A model generated the notes under the pieces. It saw nothing but the letters and a program-made list of their open reading frames with translations. It made no database searches and had not been told where the DNA came from. The position numbers and the translations under genes are program-made. From Garcia nutans (Eukaryota; Streptophyta; Magnoliopsida; Malpighiales; Euphorbiaceae): a stretch of 64,000 bases of DNA. Where the stretch lies: assembly GCA_947685225.1 (NCBI GenBank), contig CANTUV010000002.1, forward strand, positions 4,340,001 to 4,404,000, written 5' to 3'. Shown here in pieces: positions 48,001 through 59,511 of the stretch. Each line of letters begins with the position of its first letter. The stretch's first letter is position 1.

Positions 48001-51000
48001 CAAATTCCTGATATCACATAATTGTCACATATCTAAAGTTATCATTCCTTTCCCATACTTTGAACAATCCCTTTCCATTTCCAAATCTATAAAAAAAATA
48101 ACCAAATCCATCATTTAACTTTAAAATACTTGGTTATGCATCAAAGTAACTCAATTGAAATCAAATTACACAATTTAAAACCATGAATTTATAACTCAAA
48201 AGTTACATGACCCTAACTCTCTCTCTCTCTACATCAAACTCAACTCAAACTTAACCATTTCTTCAATCCAACCTTAAAATCATGGTTAAATACTCAAAAA
48301 AACCTCATACATACCAATTCTAACCATTAAAACATATTGTCATAATAAGTCAAACTTCACATCTTTAAGAAAATCCAAGAAAACAAGCTGAAACCTTACC
48401 ATTACAAGAAGAAATCACCAAATTTTCCCTTGAAACCTTGAAAATCCTTCACCTTAGGAAGCTTAGAAGAAGCAAAAATCCTCTCTTGCACAACCATGGA
48501 GAATTGGCTAAGGAAGGAAAGAAGAAGAAGAAGAAGACTAAATAATTACTCTCACCATCCACTTTCACTTTTAACCACATATATTTTTCACTTTTAATCT
48601 TAACCATATATATATTATTATTATTTAATTATAACTTCAAAATATCATTTTTTTTTCATTAAAAATATAATCTACTTTTGAATTATTAAAATAAACTTTG
48701 ACTTTTAAAAATTGATTTGTATATGTTATGTATATTTATATATATATCACATATACATTTTACTTTTTCACTTAAAATCATTTCATTTTTCATTTAAAAT
48801 CATTTATTTAATTTTTCCAATTAACTTATAATTTATTTTATCAAATTTCAAAAATTAAGAATTTTCAAAAATTTGGGATATTACATAATGTATACATAGT
48901 ATATACACATTATATATATTATGTATGTTGGTTATATGTATAAATATATTATACTTAATATATATTAAATATACAATATACATATATATATACACGTAAT
49001 ATAAGTACATTACATAAATATATGCATAAGAGTATAAGTAGCATATAAGTAGCATATATATATGACATATACATATATATATAATATATGTAATATATAA
49101 ATGATTATTTATGGATGGAAAGATGGGAAGATGGGAAATTAGTAAATAAATAAATAAATAGAAAAGAAAAGAAAAGAAAGTCAAACTAAGAAAGAAATAC
49201 TTGGTGGAGATTAAAAGTTGTAAAAAAAATGAATAAAATAAATCAAAATTAAAAATAATTTTTGATAGTGGAAGATGATGAAAATATGAAAATTTATTAA
49301 ATATTAATTAATTAATTAATTATGGCTGGAAAGAAAAAAAATAAAAAATTAAAATTAAAATTTAGTTATGGATAGGAAGAAGATTATAAATATCTTAATA
49401 TTATATTATTTAATTAATTATATATATAAGTGGATGGGAAAAAGAAAGAAGTAAAAATTAAAACGAAAACTATTATCTTCTTCTTCTTCCTTGACAAAAA
49501 CGAGAACCATAGCAAGAGAGGAAAAAAGAAATTATTCTTTCATCATCTAACTCCTAACTCAAATTTTCTATAGAAATAAATTAAATTAAAGAGATTTTGA
49601 AGAAAAGTAAGAAATCAAGTTAGTCTCTTTTCCTTAAAGCTTTAATTTCTTGGTTGTATGTTTATGTTTAGAATTTCTAAAGAGAGAAAATGATGGTAGA
49701 TAATTTGAATAGATAGAAATGATGTTAATATGATGAGTATTTAGTGAATTATTGATTGGATATTGGAAATAAGCATAAATGATGGAAGTAGAGTTTGATG
49801 ATGAATATGTACAATTAGGGTTTCTAATATGGTCGATAATAATTATTGTAATGGATGAATTTAATATTGTTTTCGTTTATATGTGATGATTTTATGGTTA
49901 TAAATTGAATATGGTTACGTTTGGATGAAGTTAAGGTTATGGCCATATTATGTGAAATTAGGATTTATGGATAAGGTGTTTTTAATTGTGGTAATGTATT
50001 GTTTTATTGTTATATAGATGTATTATAGATGATTATATAGTTGAATGATGAAAATGAGATTGATGTATTGAAGTTTGAATAAGGCAGTAATGGTGATAAT
50101 AGTATTTTGGTAAAATGTTATGTAGAATTGATATAAATGGTGTATGAATAATTAAAGTGTATTAAAATAAAATTCTAATGTCATGTTTGAATTTGCAATG
50201 CGGTGATTTTAAGGTTGGAAATATAATATGTATAAGCCTTGGTGAAGTTCATGTTAATGGTTGCATTATGTGAAATTTAAATTTTTGAAAAAGGTTTCCA
50301 TAATTGTGAAAGTGAATTGTTTTAGTGTTATATTAATATATAAGTAATTTTTTTAAGGTTAAAAGTTGAAAATGAAATTGGTAGAATGAAGTTTAAATAA
50401 GGTAGGGAATGGTAAAATTAGAGCATTAATGAGGTTTTGATGAGAATTGAATAAATAATGGTAATTTAATAGTCAATTAGCATGTAAGCGACTTTAAATG
50501 AGTAATGTTTCTTATTTTGGAATTATGCATGTGTAGTTTAAAAGTGATAAAAGAAATGGAATTGAGAGTTTGGCTTGGAAAAGAGAAAAGAGGTTAGTAC
50601 ATATTACTAAATTTTGTATTTTCATTAAAACGTAAATGGGCATTATGTATGTATAATGCTATTTTTTTAAAATATGGATTTGCAAATAGTCTATGTAATG
50701 TTGCATAGTTATATGAGTGGTGTCACATTGGCAAAAGTCCAATGTAGGTTGATATATATATATATATATATATGTATGGTATAATGTCCAAAATGGACAT
50801 ATTTATGACTTGTGAGAAAATGTAGAAAATGAGTCACATTTCATGGATATGAAATTTGATGAACGAAAAATATGAAAAAGGATAAAATATAAAAAAAATA
50901 TGAAAAATAGATAGAGAATATGAAAAATAAGGAAATTTGTGGTAGAAGAAACAATATGATGGAAATTAATAAAATATGACAAATGTGCTAATAATGAATT

Positions 51001-52261
51001 TATGATGTGTAGTGTAATATCCCTAATTTTTTGAAATTAAATAAAAAAATTAAAATTAAATTGGATAAATTAAATAAGTGATTTAAATGGAGTATAAAAG
51101 GATTTTAAGTGAGAAAGTGGGATGTATATGTGATATATATAAGTCAACCAAGAGTCAGCTCTTTTAAAAGAAAAGTAAAAGATTAAATGATATTTTTGTA
51201 AATATACTTTGAAAAGTAAAATTTGTTTAAATAATTTAAAAATAATTTATTTTTGTATGGCAGAGGAAAATTATTATTTTTTTAAATAAATAAATAATTA
51301 ATTAATTAATTAAACTTTAATAAAATAATATAAATATGGTTATTTTAAAGTGGAAAGTAAGAGAATTAAAAATAAATTTTCATCTTCTTCTTCTCCCTTT
51401 GAAGGTTGAACTACCATTGATGTTCAAGCTCAAGATTTTGCTTCTTCCAAGCTTCCAAAATTGAAGGATTCCAAGGTTTCAAGTGAGATTTTTAGTGATT
51501 TCCACCATAATTTGTAAGTTCTCTCACTTTTTCTTTGGAAATCCTTAGTTATATGAATATGTGAAGTTTGAGTTGTTGTAATAGCATGTTTTAATATTTT
51601 TATTACTTATGAATGAAGTTGTTTTGAGCAGTTAATAATGATTTTAAGGTTGGATTTAAGAAATGGTTAAGGTTGAGTGAAGTTTGGTAAACAGAGAGAA
51701 TTTAGGGATATGGAACTTTTGGGTTTGTGAAATCATGTGATTTAATTGTGAAATTTGGTTCTAACTATGTTATTTTAATGCATAAACAAGGATTTTAAAG
51801 TCAAATAATGGATTTGGTTAAGTTTAGTTAGAGTTTGGATGAGGTAGTGTTGATTTAGGGTTTTGAAAAGGGAATTTTCAAAGAATGGTGAATTGTTTGA
51901 TTTTAATGTTTAAAGCATGTTGTTTAATGATATTAGTGATGGAAATAAGCTTGGATTAATAATTGGAATGAGTTGGAATCGAAAACCTTCAATGGGGAAA
52001 GTTATGCCATTTTAGTGGTTTGTATTAAAGCATGTATTTAATTAATGTAATTGGTTTAAACATATTAAAATATGTTTGTAATGATATAAATAAACTTAAA
52101 CTACTAATTTAAAATGGGTTAACATGGATTTGCTAAGTTAAAGTGTGGTAAGGCTAAATTTTGGTGTTTTGATTAGAGTGATGTTTAATTAAGGTTTAAG
52201 GTTGGAAATGCCTTAAAATGTGATATTAAATGATTATTTTTTTTTATCACATTTGGTATAG

Positions 52262-52348
52262 GCATCAAGGAGAGGCATTTTGCCCAACCCTAGTGTTGAA
52301 GGGCAACATAGAGGGAGTTTTGTAGCTTTCTTTTAAGTGCTTTCTAAG
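52262..52348 (+). other. Leader exon counterpart in E
   Basis: 87 nt after acceptor TTTGGTATAG. The donor is ATAAGTAC, GTAAGTAC with a mutated first base. Confidence 0.42.
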
Positions 52349-53141
52349 ATAAGTACAAACTTTTGATAAGTTAGATAGATTGATATTAAATTGGCCTTAA
52401 CACATTTTGGATGGAAAATGTGTTAAGCTACTTGATGCATTGAACATTCATGGACATTATACTATGATATGTAATTTGTTGTGTATGCATTAAATGCAAT
52501 GTGAAAAGTCATTGTTAATGGCTAAATTGAAAATGCGATTCATATTAGTTATGTGAGAATGACCCAAAAATAATTGAGTAATGTGTTTTCAATGTTAAAT
52601 GTGATACATTGTGATGAAATGATGAAATATGATGAGATATGGTGAATTGACATTGATATGAATTAGAAAAATGAGGCAATGTGCCTAATTGATAATGAGA
52701 AATGAGGCAATGAGCCTAGTTGATTATGGGAAAAAATGAGAAAAAGTTGAATATAGAAAATATGAATTATTTGTGTGCCTAGTATGTTATTCAATTTCCA
52801 GAGTTATGTGTTTAGCGGCATGCCTATGAGATTATCCTCATTATTTACCTTTGGGGCTAGATGCTATACGTCATTGATGCATGGTTTGCCTTCGGGGCTA
52901 GACGCTTTGGTGTCACTATGATATGATTTGCCTTCGGGGCTAGCTTTTGAGCATTATGTTTAGGTCATTTTTGTACTAGTTTTTAGTATGATTTTATGTG
53001 AGTTTTAGTTATTGTTTTGATTAATTTTTGTTTTAAGTGTGTTTAAAGTGTTTATTTTAGGTGTAGATGCAAAAAGACCCTTGGAGGATCAAAACAAAGC
53101 AAGAAAGAGCAAAAATGAAGATCAGAAGGTGACACACTCAG

Positions 53142-53634
53142 GGGACACGGCCAAGCCTCTAGTCGTGTCCCTCCAAAAATGTCAGACACGGCCAAGTTCA
53201 CCCTGGCTTGGCCGTGTCACACTCCAAAGAAGAAGAGAGGAAAATCAAGCAAGAGAGGACACACCCAGGGGACACGGCCATGTCCTTGGCCGTGTCATCC
53301 TCTGGAGACCAAAAGAAAACAAAGCAAGCAAAGAAGGAAAGAACACACAGTGAGGGACACGGCCAGGAGCTTGGCCGTGTCCCAAGAATGTAAAGACAAG
53401 AGACACGACCAAGCTCCAAATGGCTTGGCCGTGTCACCTCTCACTACCAAAGAAAGAAAGAAAAGAAATAAAGAGAAAGAAAGCCAGTGAGGGACACGGC
53501 CAGTTGGCTTGGCTGTGTCCCATGGAGTTCAAGAGACACGGCCAAGCCAACCTTGGCTTGGTCGTGTCACCTCATGGAAAGGAAGAAAAGAAGAAGAGAC
53601 ACGGCCAAGCCACTCTTGGCTTGGCCTTGTCACA
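53142..53634. repeat. Eight CpG hairpins in the Athila-like LTR
   Basis: Each unit is GACACGGCCAAGC, a 4-10 base loop, then GCTTGGCCGTGTC. Units at about 53142, 53185, 53271, 53356, 53402, 53492, 53534 and 53598. Spacers are purine-rich (AAAGAAGAAGAG) and unrelated in length. Stems are 9-14 bp, several perfect, with C-to-T decay in a few. The short frames here are by-products of the repeat. Confidence 0.9.
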
Positions 53635-53644
53635 CCAAAAAGCG

Positions 53645-53651
53645 TATAAAA
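53645..53651 (+). promoter_or_regulatory. Athila-like LTR TATA box
   Basis: TATAAAA immediately downstream of the hairpin cluster. The cluster therefore lies in U3, where enhancers would be. Confidence 0.6.
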
Positions 53652-55090
53652 TCTTTCGCACGACAGAAAAAATGAGAGCGGCTAGGGTTTTGAGTTAGAG
53701 AAAAGAAAAGAGAAAGGGAGGCAAACACCAATTTGGGATGAGGAGAGAGTGACACTCTCCTTGTCCCTCATCTTCATCCTCCATCTTCATCTCCTCCATC
53801 TTCCATTGACAAGCTTCAATTTGGTTCTTTGGGATAAATTGGGTTACAAGCTCTCAAAGGTTGAAGAAGCTTCATTGAAAGGATTGGTGACTTGAGAAAG
53901 CTCCTTTCTATCTTCCAAAGGCACAATCAATTGAAGGATTGGTGACTTGAGAAAGCTCCATTCCATATTGCAAAAGGGAAATCAACCATTGAAGAGGGCT
54001 TGAGTTCTTCATCAAACATCAAAGTGGACCTAGGAGGAAGACTAGTAATCCTACTCTTGGCATCTTCACAAGGGGTTTTTCTATTCTCTCTTTTAATTCA
54101 TTCCAATATTGTTTTTGTTATATTAAGAGATTGATATTGCAATGAACAATTTGTATTTGATTTATATTGAGTTGAATGAATGTTTTAATTTGATGATGTT
54201 GAGTTAAAAACCCATGCTTAGGGTTTGTAGTACATTTGATTGAATGCTTTGATTTAATATTTCCATTGATGTACCTTGTTTTTGGTTGATTGCATTGGAT
54301 TGTATGCTAGGTTGATAGATTAGCTACCTATTAATCTTTGAATATTGGATGATGGACCGAGAGGTGAAATCCGATATCGAAACTATATAATCGACCACCC
54401 TATGAATGAATTAGAAATATAAGTTCTAGGGTTTCATTTATTTGCAAATGTAAAATAATTGGTGATTGCTATTTCATGAATGTGAGAACTAATGAACTGG
54501 TAATTGACTAATTAACCTTAAGGAACAAATTAATTACAAGGCTATGTTAATGGATAATTGAGAATTGAGCTTTGATTGAATGGACCTATAACCCTAGGCA
54601 CTTTCCCAAGAACTGAATTGATCTTGTGCACCCATCACACACATCAAACCCTACGTACGTTAATTTTAGGTTTAAATTGTTCTTTAGCATTCCAAACAAC
54701 AAACTCTCGCTTTTAATTTAATTGCATTAATCAAGCTATTATGAACCACACCTTCTTGGGGAAACGACCTTGGGGCGATCACCATTGCTACAGCTACCTC
54801 GTATACTTGCAAGTGCCGCTTGTAGTATACTTAATTCGAGCGCAACACATTACTTTGATTTACCTTTGGGGCTAGACACTTGGTGTCAATTTGGACCAAA
54901 ATAGTAACTCTGAGATTTGAATGCATATTAGATCTTTTGGGTCCATGCTTGTATTTGTTGTTATATGAATTGTAAAATGATTAAAGGATATGTTTTAAGG
55001 TGAAATTAAGTACTACATTGTGAAACATCATTTAAAACCATTTTGCATTAGTATTGCTTTATAGTTTTATTGATATCAAAATTTGTACTG

Positions 55091-55133
55091 CTAGGATTTT
55101 AGCTTAGCGCGATTGTAATTCATCACGCAGGTG
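55091..55133 (+). repeat. Double-hairpin LTR module (E)
   Basis: CTAGGATTTTAGCTTAG (weak stem 1), then GCGCGATTGTAATTCATCACGC and AGGTG. Confidence 0.8.
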
Positions 55134-55763
55134 AAAGGGGTGATCCGGTTGAGCTGAAGAGTTCTTTTAAACCAGGTCGGGTCTAGATTTGGGTTGATTG
55201 TAGAGTTGATTTTGTTGCATCAAGATCAGAGACACTGTCAGCCTATATATATTTTATATTATAGTACATTTTAAAATGACGTATATTATGTTATATTTTT
55301 GGAGTATATATATTGTAAATTATTAATAATGTTTTGAATAAATTTTATAACATGGGTTTGATATGTGATTTAGATAAATATATGTATATGTATAAATATT
55401 TTAAGAAAATATGGAGAAATTGAGAAGTGTTGGGGAAATGTGAGATGTATTGTATATTGGGAGTGTTTTTGGTACATGTTGTGTTTTGTTGAAATTTGGG
55501 GATGTCCAAATTGTAGACAAAACTCTAGCAAATTTTTTTCAGAGATTTTTTATGAAAAATACTATTTTGAAATCTTTAGTTAATAATAAATATTTTATTT
55601 ATTACTTAAATATACATTTTAAAGTGTTTTGGATTTTAAATTGGAAATGTGAAATGTTTTTGTATAATTAGGTTGTGACATTTTTATACCTTATATGCGT
55701 ATTTCACATATACTAAGTATATATATTATACATATATAGGGTATAAGGGTGTTATATTTATTT

Positions 55764-55775
55764 TGGTATCAAAGC
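55764..55775 (+). other. Element E primer binding site
   Basis: TGGTATCAAAGC, one base off the initiator-Met type PBS. Confidence 0.87.
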
Positions 55776-55926
55776 CTAGGTTTGAGGTTCTCGACTTAGG
55801 TGGGTTGTTAGAGAGAGGAAATGGGTATTTTAAATATTTTTTTCAATTGTGATACATGCATTGCCACTGGCAATATATATGATCTATGATGTGGTAATTT
55901 CTGCTGTATTTGTAGATATAGATAGT

Positions 55927-56852
55927 TTTGGCGTCTCGGACGCACCAGTCTGTAGAGGGTAGTGCAGAGAGTGTAGCTCTTGATGAGGATAGAGTTGGAT
56001 TTGGTGTTGTGCTGGCTGGAGAGACTTCTGCTTTTATGCCTGTTAGACTAGTAGCTAATGAGGTTTCGTCGGGCTGGGTATGACATTGAGACAGGCTCCA
56101 GTTCAGCAACTGCAGCCGCAGCCTCAGCCGCAGTTGCCTACATAGAAGTATGATAAGTAGAGAAAGTTTGGAGCCACAGATTTTGTTTGAAATATAGATC
56201 CTGCTACAGCATAGCAGTGGCTGGACAGGGTTTAGAGGGTGTTTATCCAGCTATAGGCTAGTCTAGAGAAGAAGTTTCATTATTCTAGATCTCTTTTGTA
56301 GAGGGATGCCTATGAGTGGTGGAAGACGGTTCCCCATGGTATAGCTGATCCACCAGTGCTGACTTATGAGGATTTCCTATGGGAATTCAAGAAGAAGTAT
56401 ACTCCCATAGAGTATAAAGATGCGAAGAAGATGGAGTTTCTGAGTTTGAGGTAGGATACGAGGTCAGTGATAGAGTATGAGGTTGAGTTTATCTGGCTGA
56501 GCCAATATGCTGGTGGCATTATTTCTGATGAGATTGACAGATGCCAGAGGTTTGAGAAGGGGCGAAGACCATCTATCATGTGTCTTATGGTATGCTCTCG
56601 ATACTAGGATTTTTCTCAGTTAATTACAGCTGCCAGGAGTGTAGAGAAAGGACAAGGTCTTACAGTAACTGCCAGAGCTAAGTAGAGCATAGCTAGGACA
56701 ACCTAGGGTGAGGCAAGGTCTTCATCAATGCAGAGAGGCTAAGGGGGATATCCTCAAAGGTTTAATAGGAGCCAGAGGCAGTCTTGCAGGTCAGTTCAAC
56801 AGCAGAGGCAGAGGCAGAGACAGAGACTTGTAGCCTCAGTGGCTAGTGCCCT
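55927..56852 (+). pseudogene. Element E gag remnant
   Basis: Collinear with the F gag. The start codon is TTG, followed by HQSVEGSAESVALDEDR, then WLDRV, RDAYEWWKTVPHG, KKYTPIEYKDAKKMEFL and AGGIISDEIDRC. At least seven in-frame stops occur, most of them TAG where F has CAG (for example at the positions of VQR, LQA, LQK and RQD). It ends at ...ASVASAL, where F inserted after GCCCT. The product would have been a capsid/nucleocapsid protein; it is dead. Confidence 0.88.
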
Positions 56853-56972
56853 TGTAATATCCCAAAGTATGCCCTAGAAGTTTTGATATTATTGTTATAA
56901 TTGGATTGAATGTATATGATCCTTTGGGAAGAGAAAAGAATTATAGAGAGTGTATATGTTGTGTATATGAAA

Positions 56973-56993
56973 ATATATATAACATATACATAA
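56973..56993 (+). promoter_or_regulatory. Element F LTR promoter-like TATA region
   Basis: A TATATATAACATATACATAA stretch followed by GTCAAAGTCAAAG. The same order (TATA-rich stretch, ACATATAA, GTCAA, AGTCAATG) recurs in A, B, E and S1 some 80-290 bp inside the LTR start. This conservation is the main support. Confidence 0.5.
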
Positions 56994-57289
56994 GTCAAAG
57001 TCAAAGAAAGTTAATGGAAGAAGATATTTATGTTATGATTTATGGAATTAATTAATAAGGAAATTATGAATGGAAGAGATTAATTTGGATTATTTTAATA
57101 TTAAAATGACTTGGTGGAGGTTTAAAGAGATAAGTGTTTGACTTGTTGTCTTCATTTTCTTTTCTTTTTCTTTGTTGGCCAGACATCATCAAGACAAGAG
57201 AGCAAAAGAGAGTTTTGGGTTCCAAGCTTACTTTTCGAAGGGTGATTCAAGTAACCAAGTTGAAAATTCAAGAAGTTTCATTGTTGATG

Positions 57290-58022
57290 GTAAGCTCTCT
57301 CTTGTTTTCCTTTGTTTTATTTGAAGTTGTGTTTGAGTTTGATGGATGATTGTTGTTACTAGGAGTGTGTTTGATTGTGGTGTGTTTAAGAGTGTTTGAT
57401 TCATTTGATTTTGAGTTTTGGGGTTGAATTGAAGGAAAGAGTAGGTTTGTTGGAAGAGATAGTTTTGTGGTTGTGCTTAGGGTTTGTGGTGATGATTATG
57501 ATTATGATTTGTGTTTGAGGTATGTTTTGTATTGTTTGGTGTTTTTGCAAGTTTATTATGGTTTTTGGGTGTGTTTAGTTAAGTTTGTTTGAAGTGGGAA
57601 ATGGTGAAAGAAAGTGATTTGTTGGATGCAGTGTTGATGTTGCTGGAATCTGTATTTTTGGCCTGACACGCCCATGAACACGGCCAAGTCTTTGGGCGTG
57701 TCAATGGTTCTATGTTGCAGTAGCATTTAAACGTCCAGTGACACGCCCATGTCACTGAGCGTGTCATAGCTACTGTGTGGTTGAAGAATTGACACGGCCA
57801 TGAGCACGTTCGTGTTGTTGGACGTGTCAATGTTTCTGGGAGACAGAATGTATTACATGTTCAGTGACACACCCGTGGTTCTGAGCGTGTCAAAGCTTCT
57901 GTGTTGTGAGTTTAGGACACGGTCAGGGACACGCCCATGTTGTGGAGCATGTCATGTATAGAGTTTGCCCTAGTTGGTTCTTAGTCTTAGTATCTCATGT
58001 GTAATATTCCTTCTTGATTTAG
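57290..58022 (+). other. Candidate leader intron 1 of element F
   Basis: Donor GATG|GTAAGC at 57289/57290; acceptor TTCCTTCTTGATTTAG ending at 58022. Length 733 nt. Equivalent sites give about 748 nt in E, 739 in S2, 792 in C and 548 in S1. In F, S2 and C the CpG word cluster falls inside it. This is a prediction from sequence, with no transcript evidence. Confidence 0.5.
57660..57950. repeat. GACACGCCC/GGGCGTGTC cluster in element F LTR
   Basis: About five pairs such as GACACGCCCATG...GGGCGTGTC, spaced about 50-60 bp, lying inside candidate intron 1. Confidence 0.87.
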
Positions 58023-58108
58023 GTTGTGAAGAGGTTGAATTGCCTTAACCTAAGTGGTGAAGAGTTCTTGGAAGAGGAAGGGTATAGATTGGTGTGAGTT
58101 ATCTTAAG
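58023..58108 (+). other. Candidate 86-nt leader exon of element F
   Basis: Begins GTTGTGAAGAGGTTGAATTG and ends ATCTTAAG before donor GTAAGTAC. The counterpart in S1 begins GTTGTGAAGAAAGTGAATTG, and that in S2 GTGTTGAAGAGATTGAGTTG. Sizes are 83-98 nt in S2, E, S1 and C. Confidence 0.5.
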
Positions 58109-58509
58109 GTAAGTACAAGCTACATGGTCGCATGCATTTATATGATTTTGATACTTAACATGTTTCATTGTACATATGTTAAGTAATTGATTACATTGTT
58201 ACTTCATGTGATAAATGTTATGATTGGTATAATGTGAATTGATTAATGTAAATTGAGATATAATGAGATTTGAAACCAATGTGGTTGGTTATAATGATGT
58301 AAAAGACATAATTGAGGCATGTTTGCCTAGATGATATGCAATGCAATTGATGATATATATATATACTCTCTTGATGAGATATGGAGCCATGGTTGTTGGC
58401 TAAAATGATAATGATGCTAATGAGATGATTGAGGCATGGTTGCCTAAGTGATGATGAGTAAATGAGAATGAAATTGATAATGAAATAATTAATGAATTGT
58501 ATGGCTAAT

Positions 58510-58855
58510 GTGTTATTCCATTTTCAGAGTTTTGTTGTTGGTGGCATGCCTATGGTAACAATCTCTTGAAGTTAGGTTGGGCTTGATCCTTGAAGCCAAG
58601 TTGGGTTGAAGTTTAACATGTTTTACTCCCCTTGAAGCTTGGTTGGGCCTAGTCCTTGAAGCCTAATTGAGATGTTACAACCCTTGAAATTAGGTTGGGT
58701 TTGGTTCTTGAAGCCAAGTTGGGTTGATACTTGGCATGCTTTGTTCCCCTTGAAGCCTGGTTGAACCTAAATCCTTGAAGCCTAGTTGGGATAATGATAA
58801 TGATAAATGTGATAATTAAACCAAAACATTAACTCTGAAAGTTGAATGGCATATT
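58510..58855. repeat. Inverted-repeat-bounded array, element F LTR
   Basis: CCTTGAAGCC units as in element B, between ATTCCATTTTCAGAGTT and AACTCTGAAAGTTGAAT. Confidence 0.84.
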
Positions 58856-59086
58856 AGTGTCTTTGGGCCCATGCTTGTCTTTGTTTTCAATATGATTCTT
58901 GGATGGTGAAACCAATGAATAATGAGATTACTCATAATGCATAAGTATCTTATTGAGAATGAATGTTTGATATGACATTAAGGAAAGTAAGATGTTGAAG
59001 TATAACATTTTTTTTAAATAGTGTATGGAATTGATTGTGTGACATTGGCATTGCATCCAAACATAATATTATTATAGTTTGTACCA

Positions 59087-59128
59087 CTAAGCCGTTGACT
59101 TAGCGCGATTATGGTTTATCGCGCACGT
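59087..59128 (+). repeat. Double-hairpin LTR module (F)
   Basis: CTAAGCCGTTGACTTAG, then GCGCGATTATGGTTTATCGCGC, then ACGTA in place of AGGTG. Confidence 0.83.
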
Positions 59129-59499
59129 AACAGGGAAGAACCGGAGAGTTCCTCTAGGCCGAATAGAGTCTAGATCTTGAGGTGTTGATTGTGAAGCTTA
59201 AAGATCAAAGACATACTGCCAAACATGTATATATTTATGTTTTGTAAAACTTGATTTTTGATGTATATGTATTTGTAAATATTTGTATATTGTTCCGCTG
59301 CGTTTTGAATAAACATTTTATCTATTGTTTTTCTTTTTTAAAAATATTCTTTAAATGTTTTAAATCTATTCATATTATTGAGAAGGGATTATTTGTATGT
59401 TTAAATAAGCCATGGCATACCTATATTCAGTATATATATATTACGATCGTATTAGCATGTTGTGTACGTATACGGGGTATAAGGGTGTTACAATTGTTT

Positions 59500-59511
59500 T
59501 GGTATCAGAGC
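59500..59511 (+). other. Element F primer binding site
   Basis: TGGTATCAGAGC, initiator-Met tRNA type, seven bases after the LTR. The interval 59512-59661 is an untranslated leader ending in the candidate acceptor TTTGCAG. Confidence 0.94.

Larger units (their letters stand above)
43037..48885 (-). mobile_element. Element C: Ty3/gypsy copy with large internal deletion
   Basis: The target duplication TAATG (43032-43036 and 48886-48890) is confirmed by the uninterrupted site in the element D 5' LTR. The 5' LTR is complete (46173-48885, 2713 bp), followed by PBS, gag, protease and RT. At the left only the last ~325 bp of the 3' LTR remain (43037 to about 43361), joined directly to the RT/RNase H boundary. 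RNase H, integrase, PPT and most of the 3' LTR are gone. The deletion kept the outer end, so it happened after insertion. Confidence 0.9.
46173..48885 (-). repeat. Element C 5' LTR
   Basis: 2713 bp, TGTAATATCCC to GGGTGTTACA on the minus strand. Leader donor at 48399/48400, candidate exon 47510-47607, GACACG/CATGGGCGTGTC cluster 47770-48000, array 46784-47055 (TCTAGCCCGAAGGC units), decayed hairpin module 46592-46634. Confidence 0.88.
36627..51012 (+). mobile_element. Element D: old non-coding LTR element, 3' LTR split by C and E
   Basis: 5' LTR 36627-40655, interior 40656-42957, 3' LTR from 42958, interrupted at 43036 by C, resuming 48891-51012 and interrupted again by E; the rest is beyond the window. 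The left flank is GGCCA (36622-36626), whose partner cannot be seen. The LTR copies differ at several positions per 100 by eye, so D is clearly older than A and B. It landed in the PMD pseudogene. The interior has no retrotransposon protein similarity. Confidence 0.88.
52957..54847 (+). mobile_element. Athila-like solo LTR
   Basis: 1891 bp, TGTTTAGGTC to GAGCGCAACA, with target duplication CATTA (52952-52956 and 54848-54852). It has no interior. Its ends and sequence are unrelated to the F clade. The 3' part (CTTGGGGAAACGACCTTGG, then TATACTTGCAAGTG) resembles Athila-group LTRs, a tentative call. A TATA box TATAAAA is at 53645-53651. Upstream of it, eight GACACGGCC...GGCCGTGTC hairpins fill 53142-53634. 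Confidence 0.8.
51013..55756 (+). repeat. Element E 5' LTR (contains a solo LTR)
   Basis: TGTAATATCCCT to GGGTGTTATA. Promoter-like TATATATAAGTCAACC (51134-51149), leader donor 51513/51514, candidate leader exon 52262-52348 whose donor is mutated (GT to AT), array 52772-54930 interrupted by the Athila-like LTR, double-hairpin module 55091-55133. Unlike F, C and S2 it shows no GACACG cluster of its own. Confidence 0.86.
51013..56852 (+). mobile_element. Element E: Ty3/gypsy element, 5' part, split by Athila-like LTR and F
   Basis: Inserted in the element D 3' LTR after TGTAG (51008-51012). The 5' LTR runs 51013-55756 with an Athila-like solo LTR inside; without that insert and its TSD it is about 2.85 kb. 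PBS and gag follow until F interrupts at 56853. The remainder is right of the window. Confidence 0.87.
56853..59492 (+). repeat. Element F 5' LTR
   Basis: 2640 bp, TGTAATATCCC to AGGGTGTTACA. It contains a TATA-like region (56973-56993), candidate leader splice sites (57289/57290, 58022/58023, 58108/58109), a GACACGCCC cluster (57660-57950), an inverted-repeat-bounded array (58510-58855) and the double-hairpin module (59087-59128). Confidence 0.92.

Noticed and set aside
53142..53634. CRISPR-like array (repeats with variable spacers)
   Set aside because: Eukaryotic LTR context, repeats are hairpins of unequal length, spacers are purine-rich filler, and no cas genes are present.
53039..53698. 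Several ORFs of 60-104 codons on both strands in the Athila-like LTR
   Set aside because: Produced by the CpG hairpin repeats; located in U3 upstream of the TATA box, with low-complexity composition.
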